Below, piece after piece: positions 52,007 through 61,695 of a stretch of 64,000 nucleotides of DNA. The position numbers were made by a program, and so were the translations under genes. The notes below the pieces were generated by a model. That model had not been told where the DNA came from. It saw only the letters and a list, made by a program, of their open reading frames with translations, and searched no databases. Numbering within the stretch: position 1 is the first letter of the stretch; each line of letters opens with the position of its first letter. The DNA is from JAJDXW01 sp965214795. Lineage in GTDB: Bacteria; Pseudomonadota; Gammaproteobacteria; HK1. Location: assembly GCA_965214795.1 (NCBI GenBank), contig OZ243976.1, positions 5,146,001-5,210,000 on the forward strand. The letters are read 5' to 3'.

Positions 52007-52398
52007 GGAGCGCAAGGGGAGTGTAGCACCCGGCGTCCGTGCCCGAGAAGCGGCGGATGGAACCGCCAGTGAGATGAGGCGGTCTCGATTCGCGCCCGGC
52101 GGATACCTGCCGGCCGCGGGCTCGGGTATCCATCGCCGAATCGGAGCATGTATGCTCCGCCTGCACTCCGCCGCGCTCGTCGCGTTCCGGTCCACCCCCC
52201 GCACGCATGGGGAAGGGAGCAACCAGGCAGCCACAAGGGTTGCCCCGATGTCCGCTCCCCGCACGCGAGGAGGAAGGTCGATTCGGCGCCGATCCGGGAT
52301 GCGGCGGGAAAGGGAGCGCCGGCTCGGCGGCAGAGCAGCCCGCCGACCCGGCACGGGATGCGGGCCTTCGAGCCACACAACAAGGGGAGCGGAAGAAG
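52007..52398. other. Gene-free divergent intergenic region
   Basis: Promoter region for the Uma2 and ThDP genes. It includes a hairpin-like AGGCAGCCACAAGGGTTGCC (52226), related to the one at 49822, and repeated CCCCGCACGC blocks. No gene seen. Confidence 0.4.
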
Positions 52399-54033
52399 AT
52401 GAAGGCGGCGGACGCGATCGCGGAGATCCTCAAGCGCGAGGGAGTGGACACCCTCATCGGATACCCGGTGAACCACATCATCGAGCACGCGGCGCGGGCG
52501 GACATCCGCACCATCATCGTCCGCCAGGAGCGGGTCGGGCTCCACATGGCCGACGCGATGGCGCGGTCGAGCTCGGGTGAGCGGATCGGGGTCTTCGCCA
52601 TGCAGCACGGCCCGGGCGCGGAGAATGCGTTCGGCGGCGTCGCGCAGGCATTCGGCGAGTCGGTGCCGATCCTCGTCATGCCGATGGGCTACCCGCGCGC
52701 GATCGCCCACGTGCACCCCAACTTCAACTCGACCGCCGCCTTCCGCCCGGTCACCAAGTCGTGCGAGCCGGTGACGAGCGCGGCGGGGATCCCCGACGTG
52801 CTGCGCCGGGCGTTCACCCAGCTCCGAAACGGCCGCCCCGGCCCGGCCGTCGTCGAGGTGCCGGGCGACGTGTTCGCCGAGGACGTCGCGGAGCCGCTCG
52901 ACTACGAGCCGGTCATGAGCACCCGGTCCGGCCCGGACCCCGCCGACGTGGAGCGCGTTGCCGCCCTCCTCGTCGAAGCCGAACGCCCCGTCATCTACGC
53001 GGGCCAAGGGGTGCACTACGCGCGGGCGTGGCCGGCCCTCCGGCGCCTCGCCGAACAGCTCGCCGCCCCGGTCACGACGAGCCTCCAGGGCAAGAGCGCG
53101 TTCCCCGAGAACCATCCCCTCGCCCTCGGCTCCGGGGGGCTCGCGATCCCGAAGCCGGTGCACACCTTCCTCCACGAGGCGGACCTCATCTTCGGCATCG
53201 GGTGCAGCTTCACCCGGACCAACTTCGGGGTGGCGATCCCCGAGGGGCCGACCATCGTGCACGCGACCCTCGACCCCGTCGACCTCAACAAGAACGTGCG
53301 GGCCCATCACGCCCTCGTCGGTGACGCCGGCCTCACCCTCGACACTCTCAACGAGGCGGTGGCGGATCGGCTGGCCGGCGCCCCGCCGCGCGAGGCCGCC
53401 CCGGTCGCGGCCCGCATCGCGTCCATCCGCGACGAGTGGCTCACCGAATGGGCGCCGAAGCGCGGCTCGAACGCGGCACCCCTCTCGCCTTACCGCGTGC
53501 TTGCCGATCTCGCCCGCACCGTGGATCCGGCGAACACCATCATCACCCACGACGCGGGGAGCCCCCGCGACCAGCTCTCCCCGTTCTGGGTGAGCACCGA
53601 GCCGCTCAGCTACCTCGGCTGGGGCAAGACGACCCAACTCGGCTACGGGCTCGGGCTCGCGATGGGGGCGAAGCTCGCGGCGCCCGACAAGCTCTGCATC
53701 AACGTGTGGGGGGACGCGGCGATCGGCTTCACCGGCATGGACGTCGAGACCGCGGTGCGCGAGCGGATCCCGATCCTCTCGATCCTGCTCAACAACTTCT
53801 CGATGGCGATCGAGCTCAAGGTCATGCCCGTCTCGACGGAGAAGTACCGCAGCACCGACATCTCGGGCGACTACGCGGCGATGGCGCGGGCGTTCGGGGC
53901 CTATGGGGAGCGGGTGACCGAGGCTGCCGGGATCGTCCCCGCCATCGAGCGGGGGATCCGCGCGACCCGCGAGGGACAGCCGGCCCTCCTCGAGTTCATC
54001 ACCGCGAAGGAAACCTCCGTGTCGAAGTTCTGA
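52399..54033 (+). CDS. Thiamine-diphosphate-dependent enzyme (acetolactate synthase/benzoylformate decarboxylase superfamily)
   Basis: 544 residues in three domains. The PYR domain has the catalytic Glu in IIVRQERVGLHMADAMARSS; the central domain starts PDPADVERVAALLVEAERPV; the PP domain binds Mg-ThDP through WGDAAIGFTGMDVETAV and, 27 residues on, LNNFSMAIE. Substrate cannot be assigned: it is neither a typical IlvB nor an oxalyl-CoA decarboxylase. The gene is convergent with the ABC transporter operon. GGAAGAAG precedes the ATG. Confidence 0.9.
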   Translation: MKAADAIAEILKREGVDTLIGYPVNHIIEHAARADIRTIIVRQERVGLHMADAMARSSSGERIGVFAMQHGPGAENAFGGVAQAFGESVPILVMPMGYPRAIAHVHPNFNSTAAFRPVTKSCEPVTSAAGIPDVLRRAFTQLRNGRPGPAVVEVPGDVFAEDVAEPLDYEPVMSTRSGPDPADVERVAALLVEAERPVIYAGQGVHYARAWPALRRLAEQLAAPVTTSLQGKSAFPENHPLALGSGGLAIPKPVHTFLHEADLIFGIGCSFTRTNFGVAIPEGPTIVHATLDPVDLNKNVRAHHALVGDAGLTLDTLNEAVADRLAGAPPREAAPVAARIASIRDEWLTEWAPKRGSNAAPLSPYRVLADLARTVDPANTIITHDAGSPRDQLSPFWVSTEPLSYLGWGKTTQLGYGLGLAMGAKLAAPDKLCINVWGDAAIGFTGMDVETAVRERIPILSILLNNFSMAIELKVMPVSTEKYRSTDISGDYAAMARAFGAYGERVTEAAGIVPAIERGIRATREGQPALLEFITAKETSVSKF

Positions 54034-54271
54034 CCGCTTCGCACGAGCAGGCCGCCTCCCGGCATCCGGCGTCCGCAGGTCTTCGCTCGGGCGGTGCCCT
54101 CCGCCGGTCGGTGTCGCCGCGTCGGCGGCGCTTGATGGCCGCCATCGCTTCCGGCGCGCCGTCATGATCGGTGCCGAACCACTCGTCCCACCGCGGGAAC
54201 GGGTTGCCGTACCCGCGGCCGCGGTAGCGGTGGTGCGAACCGGGAGTGTCCGGGAGGTCCTCGACGCGCAC
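53999..54271 (-). CDS. Small hypothetical protein at the end of the ABC transporter operon
   Basis: 90 residues from a GTG. RVEDLPDTPGSHHRYRGRGY and GNPFPRWDEWFGTDHDG look like real protein (aromatic and Gly/Pro rich), followed by a basic tail. It begins 31 bp after the ATPase stop and its 3' end overlaps the convergent ThDP gene by 35 bp. No family recognised and no clear ribosome site. Confidence 0.4.
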   Translation of the reverse strand: MRVEDLPDTPGSHHRYRGRGYGNPFPRWDEWFGTDHDGAPEAMAAIKRRRRGDTDRRRAPPERRPADAGCREAACSCEAVRTSTRRFPSR

Positions 54272-54301
54272 CTCGAAGCCGCCGCCGCCCGAGCGCGCCC
54301 G

Positions 54302-55957
54302 CTACTTCCTCGCCGCTTCGCCGATGTTGGCGACGCCGCGTTGCTCGAGCAGGTGGTCGAGCCAGTCCGGGTCCATCTTCGGCACCGACGAGAGCAGGAG
54401 GCCGGTGTACTCGTGGTGGGGTGGATGGAACATCTCGTCCCTCGGTCCCGCCTCGACCACCCGGCCCTCCTTCATCACCACCACGTCGTCCGCGATCGAG
54501 CGCACAGTGGCGAGGTCGTGGGTGATGAACATGTAGGTGAGGTCCAGCTCGTCCTGAAGACGGCTCAGGAGCCGGAGGATCCCTTCCTCGACGAGCTGGT
54601 CGAGGGCGCTCGTGACCTCGTCGCAGATGATGAACGAGGGGTCCGCGGCGAGCGCTCGGGCGATCCCCACCCGCTGCCGCTGGCCCCCCGACAGATCCGA
54701 CGGCAGGAGGTGGTAGAACCGCGAGGGCTCGAGCTCCATCTGGGCGAGCAGCTCGTCCACCCGCTTCTTGAGGTCCGCGCCGCGCCGCCCGCTGTAGAAG
54801 GTCACCGGGCGCCCGATGATCTCGCCGATCCGCTTCTTCGGATTGAGCGCGGTGCCGGCAATCTGGTAGATCATCTGCACTTGGCGGAGCTGCACCTTGG
54901 TCCGGCTGCGGAAGCTCCCCGGAAGAACCTCGCCGTCGTACCGGATCTCGCCCGCGGTGGGGGGCAGGAGACCGGTGATGCACCGCGCCGCCGTCGACTT
55001 GCCCGCACCCGATTCGCCGACCACCGCAACCGTGCGGCCACGGTGGATGTCGAAGGAGACGTCGTCCAGCACCTTGACCGGACCGTAGGACGCGCTTACC
55101 CCGCTCACCGAGAGGACCGGGGTCGCTCCGGCGCCGACCGGAGGCTTGCGCTCGCGCCGGAAGCTTCGCACCGCCCAGAGGGACTTGGTGTAGTCCTCCT
55201 GCGGGGAAGAGAGCATGGAGCGCGTATCCGCCTCTTCGACTTCGTCGCCCCGGAGCAGCACCTTGATCCGATCGGCCATCTGCGCGACCACCGCGAGGTC
55301 GTGGGTGATGTAGAGCGCGGCGGTGTCGAACTGGTCCACCATGCCGCGGATGGCCGCGAGCACCTCGACCTGGGTGGTGACGTCGAGCGCGGTCGTCGGC
55401 TCGTCGAAGATGATGAGGTCCGGCCGGCAGCTCATCGCCATCGCGATCATCGCCCGCTGGAGCTGTCCGTCCGAGACTTGGTGCGGGTACCGGAATCCGA
55501 TCTCCTCGGGGTTGGAGAGCCGGAAGCGCCGGTAGAGCTCCATCGCATCCTGCTCGCTCTCGTGCCGGGTCCTGATCTTGTGTTGCACCGGCGCGGCGGT
55601 ATGCTGATGGATCAGCTTGTGTGCGGGATTGAACGAGACGGCGGCCGACTCCGCCACGTAGGCGACGCGCGCGCCGCGCAGCATGCGCAGGTCCTCTTCC
55701 GGTGAGGAGGTGAGTTCCATGCCGTCGAACTCGATGGTGCCGCCGGAGATGCGGCACCCGTCCCGGGTGAAGCCCATGGCGGCGAGCCCGATCGTGGACT
55801 TGCCGGCCCCGGACTCCCCGATGAGGCCCATCACCTCGCCGCGGTGCAGGTCGAGGTCGACGCCGTGCACGATCTCGCTCCACCCCTCGTTCACCCGTTT
55901 CTCGATGCGCAGGCCCCGGATCTTCAGCAACAGGCCCCTTTCCCGCTCCTGGCTCAT
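54302..55957 (-). CDS. Oligopeptide-type ABC transporter ATPase, two fused nucleotide-binding domains
   Basis: 551 residues: a DppD-like and a DppF-like domain in one chain. NBD1: Walker A GESGAGKST (about residue 48), signature VSDGQLQRAM, Walker B LIIFDEPTTALD. NBD2: Walker A GESGAGKST (about 318), signature DLSGGQRQRVGIARAL, Walker B FIICDEVTSALD. NBD1 has a degenerate signature and NBD2 has Val after the catalytic Glu. The GAGGAG overlapping the permease stop is its ribosome site. Confidence 0.93.
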   Translation of the reverse strand: MSQERERGLLLKIRGLRIEKRVNEGWSEIVHGVDLDLHRGEVMGLIGESGAGKSTIGLAAMGFTRDGCRISGGTIEFDGMELTSSPEEDLRMLRGARVAYVAESAAVSFNPAHKLIHQHTAAPVQHKIRTRHESEQDAMELYRRFRLSNPEEIGFRYPHQVSDGQLQRAMIAMAMSCRPDLIIFDEPTTALDVTTQVEVLAAIRGMVDQFDTAALYITHDLAVVAQMADRIKVLLRGDEVEEADTRSMLSSPQEDYTKSLWAVRSFRRERKPPVGAGATPVLSVSGVSASYGPVKVLDDVSFDIHRGRTVAVVGESGAGKSTAARCITGLLPPTAGEIRYDGEVLPGSFRSRTKVQLRQVQMIYQIAGTALNPKKRIGEIIGRPVTFYSGRRGADLKKRVDELLAQMELEPSRFYHLLPSDLSGGQRQRVGIARALAADPSFIICDEVTSALDQLVEEGILRLLSRLQDELDLTYMFITHDLATVRSIADDVVVMKEGRVVEAGPRDEMFHPPHHEYTGLLLSSVPKMDPDWLDHLLEQRGVANIGEAARK

Positions 55958-55961
55958 ACCG

Positions 55962-57023
55962 CTACTCCTCGACACCGGTGGAGAGCTGGAGCATCCAATC
56001 CACCACGAAGTTGACGGCCGCCGTGAGGACCGCGATCGCGACGGCCGGGATGAGCGGAATCATCTTGCCGAACGAGATGAGGATCGCGTTCTCGCGCACC
56101 ATCGATCCCCAGTCCGCGGTCGGCGGCTGGATGCCGAACCCGAGGAAGGAGAAGGCCGAGATGGCGAGAAAGACGAAGCAGAAACGCATCCCGAACTCCG
56201 CCACCAGCAGGGTGGCCGCATTCGGCAGGATCTCGCTCGCGATGAGGTACCAGACCTTCTCGCCGCGCAGCCGCGCCGCCTCGATGTAGTCCATCACCAC
56301 GATGTTCCCGGCGACGGCCCGCGCGAGCCGGAATACGAACGGCGAGTACAGGAGCGCAAGCACGAAGACGAGGTTGACGAGTTCGGTGCCGAGGATGGTG
56401 AGGAGGAGGAGCGCGAACACGATCTGGGGGATCGCCATCATCGTATCCACGACCCGCCCGATCGTCTGATCGACCCAGCCCCCCACGGTCGCCGCGGTGA
56501 GCCCTGCGAGCGACCCGACGAGGAAGGCGATGGCAGTGGTGAGCAGGGCGATCCCCAACGTGTTCCGGGCACCATAGATGACGCGGCTGAACATGTCGCG
56601 ACCGAGCTGGTCGCCCCCGAGGAGCATCCTGTCGTCGGGGGGCGCATACGAGCCTCCGATCACTTCCGCCTCCCCGTAGGGGGCGATCACCGGGGCGAAG
56701 ACGGCCGCCACGACGTAGACCACGATCACGAACAGGCCGAAGGAGGCGGTGAGCGGGGCGTTGCGCATCACCTTGGCCGCCTCGCGCGGGAGGATCTGGA
56801 CCAGGAACTCCCGGAAGCTGTACGCGAGCCCCGCGGAAGCGAAGAAGACCCCGATGGCGCTCGCGACGTAGCGCAGCCAGACCTCGCCCCCGAGGAGCCC
56901 GAGGAGGAACGAAGCCAGGGTGAGGCTGAACAACACCATGAAGGCGTCGCGCCGGTGGTAGTACGCGGCCGCGCACGAGGCCCCGATCATGAACGCGTAA
57001 AAGACGATTGCGAAGGTGCTCAC
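55962..57023 (-). CDS. ABC transporter permease (DppC type)
   Basis: 353 residues. The C-terminal part is the standard DppC permease domain with LLGGDQLGRDMFSRVIYGARN and the EAA loop (MDYIEAARLRGEKVWYLIAS). The N-terminal 75 residues add two or three extra TM segments (FAIVFYAFMIGASCAAAYYH), longer than usual. Its stop is 5 bp from the ATPase start. Confidence 0.92.
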   Translation of the reverse strand: MSTFAIVFYAFMIGASCAAAYYHRRDAFMVLFSLTLASFLLGLLGGEVWLRYVASAIGVFFASAGLAYSFREFLVQILPREAAKVMRNAPLTASFGLFVIVVYVVAAVFAPVIAPYGEAEVIGGSYAPPDDRMLLGGDQLGRDMFSRVIYGARNTLGIALLTTAIAFLVGSLAGLTAATVGGWVDQTIGRVVDTMMAIPQIVFALLLLTILGTELVNLVFVLALLYSPFVFRLARAVAGNIVVMDYIEAARLRGEKVWYLIASEILPNAATLLVAEFGMRFCFVFLAISAFSFLGFGIQPPTADWGSMVRENAILISFGKMIPLIPAVAIAVLTAAVNFVVDWMLQLSTGVEE

Positions 57024-57033
57024 GGCGGGCCGC

Positions 57034-57987
57034 TCACTTCGGATGCCGGAGCCGCGGGTTCGAGAGAATCATCGCCACGTCGGCCAACAGGTTGAGGTGG
57101 ATGTAGGTCGCGGCGAAGACCAGGCAGCAGGCCTGCACCACCGGGAAGTCCCGCTTGCTGACGCTGTCGACGAGGAGCTGACCCACGCCCGGATACACGA
57201 ACACGATCTCGACCATCACCACCCCGGTGACCAGGTAGGCGAGGTTGATCGCGACCATGCTGATGATCGGGGCGAGTGCGTTCGGCAGGGCGTGCACCGC
57301 GACGACCTTCCAGCGCGGCTCGCCCTTGATCCGCGCCATCTCGATGTACGGCGAGGCGAGCAGGGCGATGATCGCGACCCGGGTCATCCGCATCATGTGC
57401 GCGCTCACCACCAGGGACATGGTGAGCGCGGGAAGCAGGGTGACGAACAGCCGCTCGGTGAACGGCATGTCCGGGGTCACGCTCGAGAACGAGGGGAACC
57501 ACGGATTCTGCACCGAGAAGAAGAGGATGAGGATGTAGCCGAGGAAGAACTCCGGCGACGAGAGCGTGGTGAGCGCGCTCACGTTCGCGATGCGGTCGAA
57601 GACCGATTCGCGGAAGAGGGCGGCGAGCACGCCGAGCACGATGGAGATGGGAATGGATAAAGCCGCGGCCACCGCGGCGAGGAAGATCGTGTTCGCGAAG
57701 CGCGGGCCGAGCTGCTCCGCGACGGAGCGCTTGTTGGCGAGCGAGATTCCGAAGTCGCCCTGGAGCGCGCCGCTCAGCCAGTCGATGTAGCGCACCACGG
57801 CGGGGCGGTCGAGGCCGAGGTCCTCGCGCATCGTCTCGACCATCTCCGGGGGCGCGGCCGGGCCGAGGATCTGCTCGGCGAGGTCCCCCGGCAGCAGTTC
57901 GACCGCCCCGAAGATGATGATCGAGACGACGAGGAGGGTGACGAGGCCGAGACCGAGCCGCTTGGCCACCAGTGACAGAACACCCAT
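57034..57987 (-). CDS. ABC transporter permease (DppB type)
   Basis: 317 residues. N-terminal TM LGLVTLLVVSIIIFGAVELL, then the large periplasmic loop (EDLGLDRPAVVRYIDWLSGA), the EAA loop SPYIEMARIKGEPRWKVVAV and the conserved VFVYPGVGQLLVDSV near the C-terminus. Gap of 10 bp to the DppC gene. Start ATG chosen immediately before the first TM. Confidence 0.93.
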   Translation of the reverse strand: MGVLSLVAKRLGLGLVTLLVVSIIIFGAVELLPGDLAEQILGPAAPPEMVETMREDLGLDRPAVVRYIDWLSGALQGDFGISLANKRSVAEQLGPRFANTIFLAAVAAALSIPISIVLGVLAALFRESVFDRIANVSALTTLSSPEFFLGYILILFFSVQNPWFPSFSSVTPDMPFTERLFVTLLPALTMSLVVSAHMMRMTRVAIIALLASPYIEMARIKGEPRWKVVAVHALPNALAPIISMVAINLAYLVTGVVMVEIVFVYPGVGQLLVDSVSKRDFPVVQACCLVFAATYIHLNLLADVAMILSNPRLRHPK

Positions 57988-58096
57988 AACGCCCTTTTCC
58001 TCCCCGTCCCGCAGGGTGCACGCCCCCGCGCCGGCGCGGACCCGCTTGGCTTCCCCGCTCCATGGCGAACTGCAAGCGCGCGGCCCGGCGTCCAGG

Positions 58097-58203
58097 ACCA
58101 TTTCAGGCTGCGGATCCGGCCTTTGGCCAGGTCGGATTCGCTCGGCGCAGCCCGCGAGCGCCCCTCCGTGCGATGTCGGGATGCGCCTTCGGCTCACCCC
58201 ACC
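58097..58203. repeat. Family C repeat, copy without insertion
   Basis: ACCATTTCAGGCTGCGGATC...GGTCGGATTCGCTCGG then CCCTCCGTGCGATGTCGGG and CGCCTTCGGCTCACCCCACC. This corresponds to both halves of the 49659-49999 element joined without its family D insert; the right terminal repeat is missing. The rest of 57988-58348 has no gene. Confidence 0.65.
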
Positions 58204-58348
58204 GGCAGCAGGGAATGCTCGTGCTCCGGCGCCGGGCTCCTCCGAGCCCCCCGGCCCTTCTCCCTCTATCGCGGTTCCGCGGCCGGAGCGGCAACACGCC
58301 GCGCCGCCCGGCGATCCTCTTCCTGCTTCTTTCCCGAACGCTCGAGAT

Positions 58349-59887
58349 TCAGGCGAGCGACCAGCGTTCCATCCAGCGCTCGCCGTCGAGATCCAGGTTC
58401 GAGGCCATTTGCGCCGGGGTGGCGACCTTGTCGGAGGTGGCAAAGACGTACGAGGCGAACATCGGGACGATGACGCCTCCGTCGTCGCGCACGAGCTGCT
58501 GCATTTCCGCGTACATCTCGCGCCGCCGGTCGTTGTCGACCTCCGTCCGGGCCGCAACGAGCAGCATGTTGAACCGCTCGTTCTCCCACACCGAGTCGTT
58601 CCAGGGTTGCCCGGCCGCGTACGCGGTCGTGAACATCTGGTCCTCGACGGGGCGCCCGTTCCAGTAGCAGGCGCAGAACGGCTTGCTGTTCCACACGTTC
58701 GACCAGTAGCCGTCGTTCGGCTCGCGGATGAGGTTCAGGGTGATGTCAGCCACCTTCGCGGTCTCCGCGAAGAGCGCTCCGGCATCGACCGCGCCCGCGA
58801 AGGCCGCGTCCGCGACGCTCAGACCGACCGCGAGCGAGTCGAGGCCGGCCTGCTTGAGGTAGTGCTTCGCCTTGTCCGGATCGTAGGTGCGCTGCTCGAG
58901 ATCCCTGGCAAAGAAGCGCTGTCCGGAGCCGATGGGGTGGTCGTTTCCGACGACCCCGTAGCCCCGCAGGATCTTCTCCACCATCTCCTCGCGGTCGATG
59001 GCGTGCTTGAGGGCCATGCGCACGTTGTTGTCGTCGAAGGGGGCGACGTTGGTGCGCATCGGGAAGGTGTAGTGCTGGTTGCCGGCGATCGAGTGCACCG
59101 TGAGCCCCGCGCGCTGCTTCAGCAGGTGCACGGTCTTGAGATCCACCCGATCAATGGCATCGACCTGGCCGGTGATGAGGGCGTTGGTGCGGGCGGTCGG
59201 ATCCACGATGGTGATCATCCGGATCTCGTCGAAGAATCCGCGCCCCGAATCCCAGTAGTCACCGTACTTCACGAGGTCGATCCGCACCCCCGGGTCGAAG
59301 CTCTTGATCTTGTACGCACCCGCGCCGATGCCGGACTGCCAGTCGGCCTTGCCGCCCTCGCTCGGCAGAATGGGCAGATGGTAATCGCTCAGGATGAACG
59401 GAAAGTCGGCACTGCCGCCCTCGAGGATGAAGACCACGGTGTGCTTGCTGTCGACCTTGATGTCGGCGACGGGACTGACGATGGACCTGGCCCCGGACAT
59501 CGACGCCTCGTGCCGGTGGTGATTGATGGACGCGACGACGTCCTCGGCGGTCACCTCGCGGCCGTTGTGGTACGTCACCCCCCGCCGCAGCTTGAAGGTC
59601 CAGGTCCCGACACCGGATGATGCCTCCCAGCTTTCCGCGAGCTGGCCGACAAGCGAGCCGTCCGGGGCGACCTCGGTCAGGTAGATGTTGCACCCATTGG
59701 TCATGGCCATGGCGAAGCCGTTATCATAGGTTCCCGGGTCGAGACTGTCCGCGGTCTGGCCGTGCGCTTTGCCCACCCGCATGACACCGCCCTTCCTGGC
59801 GGCAAGGACAGAGCCGAGGGGCGCCGCGAACGCCACCGCGCCGGCGGCGCCGTTCCGGATGAATTGGCGGCGTGTCGTCCTGGCCAT
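58349..59887 (-). CDS. Oligopeptide-type ABC transporter substrate-binding protein, Tat-exported
   Basis: 512 residues of the SBP family 5 (DppA/OppA). The N-terminus TRRQFIRNGAAGAVAF is a twin-arginine signal (RRxFI), so it is probably exported folded. Family features: DSLDPGTYDNGFAMAMTNGC, AESWEASSGVGTWTFKLRRG, YHNGREVTAEDVVASINHHR. It leads the minus-strand operon (binding protein, two permeases, fused ATPase) after a 361-bp gap. The ligand could be a peptide, opine or similar; not determinable. Confidence 0.93.
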   Translation of the reverse strand: MARTTRRQFIRNGAAGAVAFAAPLGSVLAARKGGVMRVGKAHGQTADSLDPGTYDNGFAMAMTNGCNIYLTEVAPDGSLVGQLAESWEASSGVGTWTFKLRRGVTYHNGREVTAEDVVASINHHRHEASMSGARSIVSPVADIKVDSKHTVVFILEGGSADFPFILSDYHLPILPSEGGKADWQSGIGAGAYKIKSFDPGVRIDLVKYGDYWDSGRGFFDEIRMITIVDPTARTNALITGQVDAIDRVDLKTVHLLKQRAGLTVHSIAGNQHYTFPMRTNVAPFDDNNVRMALKHAIDREEMVEKILRGYGVVGNDHPIGSGQRFFARDLEQRTYDPDKAKHYLKQAGLDSLAVGLSVADAAFAGAVDAGALFAETAKVADITLNLIREPNDGYWSNVWNSKPFCACYWNGRPVEDQMFTTAYAAGQPWNDSVWENERFNMLLVAARTEVDNDRRREMYAEMQQLVRDDGGVIVPMFASYVFATSDKVATPAQMASNLDLDGERWMERWSLA

Positions 59888-60065
59888 GGTGATACTCTCG
59901 TGCAGGGTACGCGGGGCCCAGGTCCGACCGGTGCGGTCCGCGCCGGCCCGAGTGATCGCCCCATGCTGGCACGAGAAGGCCCACAAGACAAATCATCGCC
60001 CGATTGCGTCAGGGCTCGTTCTTTGTCCGGCGACGGGTGAACCGGGTCTGTCCGGCAGGCTATTA

Positions 60066-60311
60066 CTGCCCGTGCCCCACATCTCCCCGCTGGGCTTCAT
60101 GCGCGGCGTATCATGGAACTCATTGTTTTCCGGCCCTTTGCTTTTCCGTGAACGGCGCATCGAGTGACAAACCAGTCCCTGGACGGTCCCGATGCGGCCG
60201 AGGCCCGATGAGTCTGGCTTGGGCAGTCATCAGTAGATAGATTGCAAGCAACTGAATTGATATGAATTATTCATGTTCAAAGTCCAGCGAGGAGATGTGG
60301 GGCACGGGCAG
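60066..60311. repeat. 246-bp inverted-repeat element (family F)
   Basis: 32-bp ends beginning CTGCCCGTGCCCCACATCTC, mirrored at 60280-60311 with two mismatches. The interior is AT-richer than the genome and codes for nothing. No clear target duplication. Single copy in this window. Confidence 0.8.
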
Positions 60312-60341
60312 GGCCATCGGGGGGCGCATTTCGTCGTCCGC

Positions 60342-60422
60342 GCGTCGGTTCGGGCCCCATCAAGCCGCCCTCGACCGCACGGCAGGCCGATCCGCCCCCG
60401 CCGCCCCCGGCACCCGGTCACG
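60342..60422 (+). repeat. Dispersed ~80-bp repeat, copy 2
   Basis: Core CCCTCGACCGCACGGCAGGC with TCGGTTCGGG upstream; inverted counterpart at 17440-17518. The surrounding gene-free stretch 59888-60987 (about 1.1 kb) holds this, family F and otherwise nothing I can name. Confidence 0.55.
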
Positions 60423-60987
60423 ACAGGCGTTCTTCGCCGTCTTGCCGCCCGCCCGCAACGTCCGGTACGAAACGCTGCCCTTGAACGGGCAGTGCGGTGG
60501 TCGCGACGTCCGCATGGCCCGGCAGTCCGGCGACGATGCGAAGACGATGCGACGATGCGAAGACCCTCGCCCCCGTTGACGGCGGCTGCTGCCCGTTCGT
60601 TTCGGTCGTGATCGGCGAGGCGCAGGTGTCCCATCGTCGGGAAACCCCCGGGACACGCAGGACACGCCGGGTAACGGAACCGGGTTCGAAGATCGGAAGG
60701 GTCGGAAGTGCCGCGCTCAAATGCCGCGCAGGCGGCGAGTCGCGGTGCCTACGGGGCTTTCGGCGCTTGGCGGATTCGGGGGCGGATTGCGATTTCCTTG
60801 CGCCGCAGGCGCTGTGATCTCACACCCCGCGTACCCACCGACGCCGGCGATTCCTGCGGCCCGCCGAGCCCGGAACTCGCGTTCCGGGATCTCGAACGGC
60901 CGCTCGACGGGAAGCCACCCGAGAACGTGGTGCGTCCGGAGCTCGGGTATCGGGGCCCGGACGGCAGGCGGGGGCCGGGCCGGGCCG

Positions 60988-61695
60988 CTACCAGTGCAGA
61001 TCGTCCGGGACGGGGAAGTCGCGGTAGAGCTCCTCCCCATCCGGATCCGCCCCCGGCGCGGGTACGTCGCCGCCCGGTGCCGCGCGGTGGACGAAGACGA
61101 TGGGGCGAAGGGCCTGGATCTCGTCCGCTACGCCCGCGGGGACGATGTGGTGACGCCGGCGGAAGCCGACGACGGCGAGCTCCCCGCCGGCCAGCATCCG
61201 GCGTTGCTCGTCCGTGACGTACACGCGCCGGATCATGTTCTCGCGCGCGAAGTTGAACGCGATCTCGGCGTTCCGGTCATTCAGCGCGTGCCGGTCGAGA
61301 AGCTCGCGGATCCGCAGGTTCAGAGCCTGGACGGACGAATCCCGGCCCGGCGGCGATGCGGGCGGACCCTGACGGGCTCCACCAGGTTGCCGGTGCTCCG
61401 GCCGCCGGGAGCGCCGGCGAGCGCCGCCCCTTCGATGCCGGCCTTCGCCATCCCGGCCCGATGGATGCGTGCCGTCCTTGCGGCGTTCGGGGTCCCGGCC
61501 CGGTGCGGAGGGCGTTCCCGGCGCCGGGCGGCTTCGCGTCGGCGTCCGCGTCTCCGGTGTCCGCGAGCCGTCCTGCGCGCCCCGCTCGGCCCCGGGCTCG
61601 CGCCGCCGCGCCCGACGCTGCTCCGCTCTCGCCTTGCGAAGCTGCTCGGGGGTGGCGAGGCCCGCCTTCAGCAACTGGTCCTGGAGCGATCCCAC
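60988..61695 (-). CDS. DUF2058 family protein (YaiL-like)
   Basis: 235 residues. The start GSLQDQLLKAGLATPEQLRKARAE and the C-terminal RNAEIAFNFARENMIRRVYV, DEQRRMLAGGELAVVGF and RHHIVPAGVADEI are the DUF2058/YaiL pattern, an RNA- or ribosome-associated family of unclear role restricted mainly to gammaproteobacteria. The middle (residues 25-115) is an Arg/Pro/Gly-rich disordered stretch much longer than in E. coli. GTG start. Confidence 0.87.
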   Translation of the reverse strand: MGSLQDQLLKAGLATPEQLRKARAEQRRARRREPGAERGAQDGSRTPETRTPTRSRPAPGTPSAPGRDPERRKDGTHPSGRDGEGRHRRGGARRRSRRPEHRQPGGARQGPPASPPGRDSSVQALNLRIRELLDRHALNDRNAEIAFNFARENMIRRVYVTDEQRRMLAGGELAVVGFRRRHHIVPAGVADEIQALRPIVFVHRAAPGGDVPAPGADPDGEELYRDFPVPDDLHW

